Assembly (NCBI RefSeq): GCF_018343545.2
Contig: NZ_JAGYPE020000004.1
Location: forward strand, 123,060 to 187,059
Length of the DNA stretch: 64,000 nucleotides
Direction of reading: 5' to 3'
Source of the DNA: Neobacillus citreus
Lineage (GTDB): Bacteria > Bacillota > Bacilli > Bacillales > Cytobacillaceae
Below are positions 60,766-64,000 of the stretch, in pieces. Made by a program: the position numbers and the translations under genes. Within the stretch, counting starts at the first letter, position 1. Every line of letters starts with the position of its first letter. The notes under the pieces are model-generated. The model saw nothing but the letters and a program-made list of their open reading frames with translations. It did no database searches and was not told the origin of the DNA.

Positions 60766-61833
60766 TTGACCAGTAAGGAAGAAATTCTCAGCCAATGGCA
60801 GCATTATGGCTGGGAAGAAAAGTTTGCGGGCGTTCTTCAAAAACCCGTCACCTTAAGCGAAATAGAATGTTTGAAAAATTCAAGGGATAAAACAAGTGTT
60901 TGGAAACTAACTTTAAATTCGGAATCAGGAACCGTTCCTGTCATCCTGAAAATTTTTCAGCAACCGTTAAAAGAAAACCACCTGGTAGAAATGAATATGT
61001 ATCGTAAGGCCTATCCTGTTTTTCAGGAAATGATGCCGAAAATGATTTGGCTGGAGTCTGATGTAAAGGATCGTGAATTCTGGCTGTTTACTGAATGCTT
61101 GGAGACGGTTCGGGGTCAGATTAAGCTGAGACCTTATCACCTAGAACGAATGATTCCAACAGTGGCCAAATTTCATGCCCTTACTTTTAAAAACCGTCTT
61201 TCAGATGAGCAGGCGCCGTTATTTGATTCGTGGCTTCCCCGTTATGAGTCTAAGGAGTTGACTACGGAAAGAATCGAACATATTGAAAAAACAAAGGAAC
61301 ACCTGGATTTAGCCATGAAGGATCCAGATTTAAGGAAATTGGTAGAGCCCGCTTATGATATCCTTAAAGTCATTTTGGGAAAGGGGCCATTATTTTTCCC
61401 TGAAGTGATTAAAGCAGGGCAGTGCCTCATCCACGGTGATCTTCATATTCACAATATTTGCTGTCAAGACACGAGCGATGAACACAATTGGCCTGTTCAA
61501 TTGATTGATTGGGAGTCTGCCAAATACGCACCTTGCTGGTATGATCTTGTTGTACTTGTTGAACTGCTTATTGATTTCCGCGCCGATTGGCATAAGAAGG
61601 AGGAGGACATTCGCTGCCGCTGTGTAGACATTTACAGCAAAGAAATGGCAAAGTACGGAATTGTCTTTCAAGAAGATCCTGTTAAGCTTTTAAAAATGAC
61701 TTATTTGCAAAGGGTTTTGGAAAAAAGATTGCTAAATCATTTACGCAGGGTGTTAAACGGAGAAAAGAGCCTCCTTTTAAAAAGATACCTTGAGAAAATC
61801 GTGGTTTGGGGTAAGGAGCTCGATTTATATTAG
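60766..61833 (+). CDS. APH-type phosphotransferase (CotS/choline-kinase fold)
   Basis: A 355-residue kinase-like protein with the catalytic loop HGDLHIHN (His223, Asp225, Asn230) and the metal-binding IDWES in place of DFG. The N-lobe Lys is probably in VPVILKIFQ. It should phosphorylate a small molecule such as an aminosugar. CotS/CotI/YutH spore-coat proteins share this fold and also sit near GT4 and epimerase genes in B. subtilis, so a spore-surface role is possible. TTG start after AAAAGGAGGG. Confidence 0.84.
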   Translation: MTSKEEILSQWQHYGWEEKFAGVLQKPVTLSEIECLKNSRDKTSVWKLTLNSESGTVPVILKIFQQPLKENHLVEMNMYRKAYPVFQEMMPKMIWLESDVKDREFWLFTECLETVRGQIKLRPYHLERMIPTVAKFHALTFKNRLSDEQAPLFDSWLPRYESKELTTERIEHIEKTKEHLDLAMKDPDLRKLVEPAYDILKVILGKGPLFFPEVIKAGQCLIHGDLHIHNICCQDTSDEHNWPVQLIDWESAKYAPCWYDLVVLVELLIDFRADWHKKEEDIRCRCVDIYSKEMAKYGIVFQEDPVKLLKMTYLQRVLEKRLLNHLRRVLNGEKSLLLKRYLEKIVVWGKELDLY

Positions 61834-61864
61834 GTTTTTTATTGAAAGTTAGGGGGATCATTTT

Positions 61865-61921
61865 ATGATGAGAAAGAAGCAGGGCAAACTCGCTGAACTG
61901 GATGGCAGTGAGTATAAATGA
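61865..61921 (+). CDS. 18-codon ORF translationally coupled to the epimerase gene
   Basis: ATGATG at 61865 follows AGGGGG at proper spacing and runs 18 codons to a TGA that overlaps the epimerase start as ATGA (61918-61921). The epimerase itself has no good ribosome binding site, so this small, very basic-then-acidic peptide ORF probably exists to deliver ribosomes, or is a true microprotein. The strong site and the exact overlap are visible; function is inferred. Confidence 0.6.
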   Translation: MMRKKQGKLAELDGSEYK

Positions 61922-62856
61922 AAGTTCTGGTAACAGGTGGAGCGGGGTTTATCGGCTCTCATGTTGTGCAAAATTTAATAAAGTCCGGCCATGATCCGGT
62001 TGTGGCCGATAATTTATGTACAGGTAGTCTTGAGTTTGTTGAAAAGGATGTCCCCTTTTATAAGGTAGATATAACCTCGCCGCAGATCGAGACTGTTTTT
62101 GCAAAGGAACGTCCGGATGCAGTTATTCACCTAGCGGCACAGGTAGATGTGGCCTATTCAATTCAAGATCCGGCAGGGGACGCCAGACAAAATATTCTCG
62201 GAACGATTCAGCTTTTGGCCAATAGCCAGCGATTTGATGTGAAGAAATTTATCTTTTCCTCTAGCTGTGCTGTCTATGGGAAACAGGATGATGTAAGTAT
62301 AGAGGAGACATTCCCTGTTCAGCCTTTATCCTATTATGGGATTTCCAAGTATTCCTCAGAAATGTATATCAAAGCCTTTAACAGTTTGCATCAACTTCCC
62401 TATACGATATTGAGATATGCCAATGTGTACGGACCCCGGCAAAGCACAAAAGGGGAAGGCGGGGTCATTTCGATTTTTGCGCAAAAGGTTCTTCAGGGAA
62501 TTCCGCCCTTTATTTATGGCGACGGAGAGCAGACAAGAGATTTCGTCTTCGTGAAAGATGTTGCCGAGGCTAATGTGCTATCGCTTAACAGTGGTACGAA
62601 TGAAACCTTTAATATTGGCTGTAATATAAAAACTAGCATCAATGAACTCTTTCAATCTATCTCCAAACTTACCTCTAAAAACATCCAACCAATCTTCTCG
62701 CAAGCCCGCAGTGGAGATATCCTCCACAGCTGCCTTAACAACTCCAAAGCGAAGTCACTTTTGGGCTGGGAGCCAAAATATGATCTTCATAGCGGTCTAA
62801 CCGAAACACTAAATTATTACTTGAACACAAATGAAAAAGGTTCATTTGGTGCCTGA
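61918..62856 (+). CDS. NAD-dependent sugar epimerase/dehydratase (UDP-glucose 4-epimerase-like)
   Basis: A 312-residue extended SDR protein. The NAD loop is GGAGFIGSH at residues 7-15, and the catalytic Tyr140-x3-Lys144 is in YYGISKYSSEM with the Ser stretch FSSSCAVYG upstream. The substrate region is RYANVYGPRQ and DGEQTRDFVFVKDV. It interconverts a nucleotide sugar, probably the donor for the GT4 enzyme of the same operon. It resembles GalE and YtcB-type proteins. Confidence 0.9.
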   Translation: MKVLVTGGAGFIGSHVVQNLIKSGHDPVVADNLCTGSLEFVEKDVPFYKVDITSPQIETVFAKERPDAVIHLAAQVDVAYSIQDPAGDARQNILGTIQLLANSQRFDVKKFIFSSSCAVYGKQDDVSIEETFPVQPLSYYGISKYSSEMYIKAFNSLHQLPYTILRYANVYGPRQSTKGEGGVISIFAQKVLQGIPPFIYGDGEQTRDFVFVKDVAEANVLSLNSGTNETFNIGCNIKTSINELFQSISKLTSKNIQPIFSQARSGDILHSCLNNSKAKSLLGWEPKYDLHSGLTETLNYYLNTNEKGSFGA

Positions 62857-62861
62857 ACATC

Positions 62862-62892
62862 GCCTCCTAAATTGGGGGCTTTTATTTTTTAA
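62862..62892 (+). terminator. Terminator of the glycoconjugate operon
   Basis: GCCTCC (62862-62867) and GGGGGC (62874-62879) form a 6-base-pair stem with one G-T wobble, followed by a T-rich tail TTTTATTTTTT. Confidence 0.82.
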
Positions 62893-62943
62893 AAATAAGT
62901 GCAACACTATAGGCAAACAGACTTAAGCTATTTGAGGGCAGGG

Positions 62944-63399
62944 ATGAAAATGATTTTTACGAGCATCATAATCATTATCTTATTAGTATATTTTTTAATT
63001 GTACGACCGCTAACCAGCCGAAACCGTCCACAAATCATGGAACCTCCGCACAGAAATTACTACGGACGGCAGGATTATTACCCTTCTGGGGGCGGAGGTT
63101 TTGGTCGGTTTGGAACCTTCGCAGGGGGCATGGCGGCAGGCGCTTTATTGACCTATCTTTTTGAACAAGGCAGAATTGGCTTTGATCAATTTCAAACAAT
63201 GCAGCACCTGCAAGACCATGAAATCATGCAGCAGTTGATGGAGCAAAATATTATCCAAGAGGATGAGATTGAACAGCTCCGGGAAGAGCTAGGGAATGAC
63301 CCTAACCAGGATTACGATTATGACAATGCAGACAACGATGACCAGCAGGATGATTATGACCAAGGAGATTATGACAGCGGTGACGATAATTGGGTATAA
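62944..63399 (+). CDS. Membrane-anchored hypothetical protein with acidic tail
   Basis: About 151 residues: one N-terminal membrane helix (IFTSIIIIILLVYFLIV), a Pro/Tyr/Gly-rich stretch (YYPSGGGGFGRFGTFAGG), a Gly/Ala-rich second hydrophobic segment, a Gln/Glu-rich helix (about 75-110, possible coiled coil), and a C-terminus made almost only of Asp, Asn, Gln and Tyr. ATG 62944 and ATG 62950 both fit the GAGGGCAGGG site; an earlier GTG at 62899 has none. No family recognised; the acidic tail suggests cation binding. Confidence 0.75.
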   Translation: MKMIFTSIIIIILLVYFLIVRPLTSRNRPQIMEPPHRNYYGRQDYYPSGGGGFGRFGTFAGGMAAGALLTYLFEQGRIGFDQFQTMQHLQDHEIMQQLMEQNIIQEDEIEQLREELGNDPNQDYDYDNADNDDQQDDYDQGDYDSGDDNWV

Positions 63400-63437
63400 G
63401 CTAGATTCATTTTGAATTTTCTCAAAATAAGTTTTAT

Positions 63438-63456
63438 TGGAAGCGTATGCTATAAT
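63438..63456 (+). promoter_or_regulatory. Extended -10 promoter with cre-like site upstream of proline dehydrogenase
   Basis: TGCTATAAT (63448-63456) is an extended -10 box, with no good -35. TGGAAGCGTATGCT (63438-63451) matches the CcpA cre consensus at 12 of 14 positions and overlaps the promoter, so carbon catabolite repression of proline use is plausible. Confidence 0.5.
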
Positions 63457-63495
63457 ATTTTTGTAAATTGAATACAACAGTAAAAGGGAGCAGTC

Positions 63496-64000
63496 ATGAT
63501 GTTAAAAGATATATTTATGAGTCTATCGCAAAATCAATTCCTTAATAGTACTGCCAAAAAGTACGGCTTGAAGATGGGAGCACAAAGTGTTGTTGCGGGA
63601 ACAAATATTGAGGAAGCAATAAAGAGTATTAAGGACCTCAACGCCAACGGAATCTCCTGTACTGTCGATAATTTGGGAGAGTTTGTATTCAAAGAAGAAG
63701 AGGCAGCAGCTGCTAGGGAACAGATTCTTAAAGTTATCGAAGCAATACATAGTAATAATGCCGACGCACATATCTCTTTAAAACCGACTCAACTCGGGTT
63801 AGATATTGATTATAGTCTTTGCTTAAACAATGTCAGAGAGATTGTCGACAAGGCAAATCAATATAACATGTTTGTCAATATCGACATGGAGGATTTCAAG
63901 CATCTTCAGCCAACGTTTGATCTATTAGATGATCTTTCTTTAGAGTATGATAATGTCGGTACCGTTATCCAGGCTTACTTCCATCAGGCAATGGATTATC
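63496..64000 (+). CDS. Proline dehydrogenase, 3' truncated by the window
   Basis: 168 residues are seen from tandem ATG codons at 63496 and 63499 after AAAGGGAG; the frame is open to the edge. The sequence matches the N-terminal part of the FAD-dependent proline dehydrogenase barrel of Gram-positive type (AKKYGLKMGAQSVVAGTNIE read in part, SLKPTQLGLDID, NIDMEDFKH). It oxidises proline to pyrroline-5-carboxylate at the membrane. FAD-binding and proline-binding C-terminal motifs lie outside the window. Confidence 0.88.
   Translation, partial: MMLKDIFMSLSQNQFLNSTAKKYGLKMGAQSVVAGTNIEEAIKSIKDLNANGISCTVDNLGEFVFKEEEAAAAREQILKVIEAIHSNNADAHISLKPTQLGLDIDYSLCLNNVREIVDKANQYNMFVNIDMEDFKHLQPTFDLLDDLSLEYDNVGTVIQAYFHQAMDY

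Overview
The window is chromosomal DNA from a low-GC, endospore-forming Bacillota bacterium, most likely a Bacillaceae soil species of the Bacillus/Neobacillus type. Evidence for this: an alpha/beta-type small acid-soluble spore protein, AGGAGG-type ribosome binding sites, frequent TTG and GTG starts, sigma-A promoters with TTGACA/TATAAT-like boxes, a cysL-cysJI arrangement like that of B. subtilis, and predominantly Bacillaceae-like proteins. No rRNA, tRNA, insertion sequence, prophage or CRISPR array was seen. Genes at both ends are cut: a pabB-pabC fusion at the left and a proline dehydrogenase at the right.

Layout. 1-2.0 kb: folate genes pabA and pabBC (minus). 2.2-6.9 kb: FMN reductase, an SLC13-type transporter, and the tldD/tldE protease pair. 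7.2-15.3 kb: a GntR-controlled catabolic cluster (D-hydantoinase-like amidohydrolase, MFS carrier, arylmalonate-decarboxylase/maleate-isomerase-like enzyme), then a fumarylacetoacetase-fold enzyme and malate synthase G. A 15-bp pseudo-palindrome occurs three times around the gntR gene. 15.3-22 kb: spore protein, then an IclR regulator followed by an OpuA-like ABC transporter and a CocE/NonD hydrolase, with 19-bp direct repeats at the promoter. 22-25 kb: acetoacetate decarboxylase divergent from a two-subunit 3-oxoacid CoA-transferase, which together form an acetoacetyl-CoA to acetone route, each promoter overlapped by a palindrome. A short tandem repeat follows.

25-37 kb: CAP-domain protein, YitT protein and deoD with a structured leader. 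Next comes a complete sigma-54 system: a PAS-PAS-AAA-Fis activator with a class III aminotransferase on the minus strand. Facing it is a -24/-12 promoter driving amidohydrolase, APC permease, M20 amidase, glutamine-synthetase-like ligase and class I amidotransferase. The amidohydrolase and the ligase resemble the two halves of the eukaryotic FluG/NodGS fusion. The likely theme is gamma-glutamylation-dependent catabolism of an amine or amide.

37-48.8 kb: small protein, sigma-70-like factor with a ClpP paralogue, DUF2243-like membrane protein, DinB, Nudix, MBL hydrolase, cysL with cysJI (sulfite reductase), EamA exporter and an aminotransferase. 48.9-57.4 kb: cyclase-family hydrolase and a second FAH-fold enzyme, CtaG with DUF2243, a TAXI-TRAP importer with DUF1850, and a ThDP enzyme; this looks like uptake and breakdown of an aromatic or branched organic acid. 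57.6-62.9 kb: a tightly packed operon (LmbE/BshB-like deacetylase, GT4, ATP-grasp, APH-type kinase, 18-codon coupling ORF, sugar epimerase) that looks like an undescribed glycoconjugate or bacillithiol-like pathway. This operon, together with the sigma-54/FluG-like locus, is the best candidate for something new.

All functional calls come from reading motifs by eye. No database search was possible.
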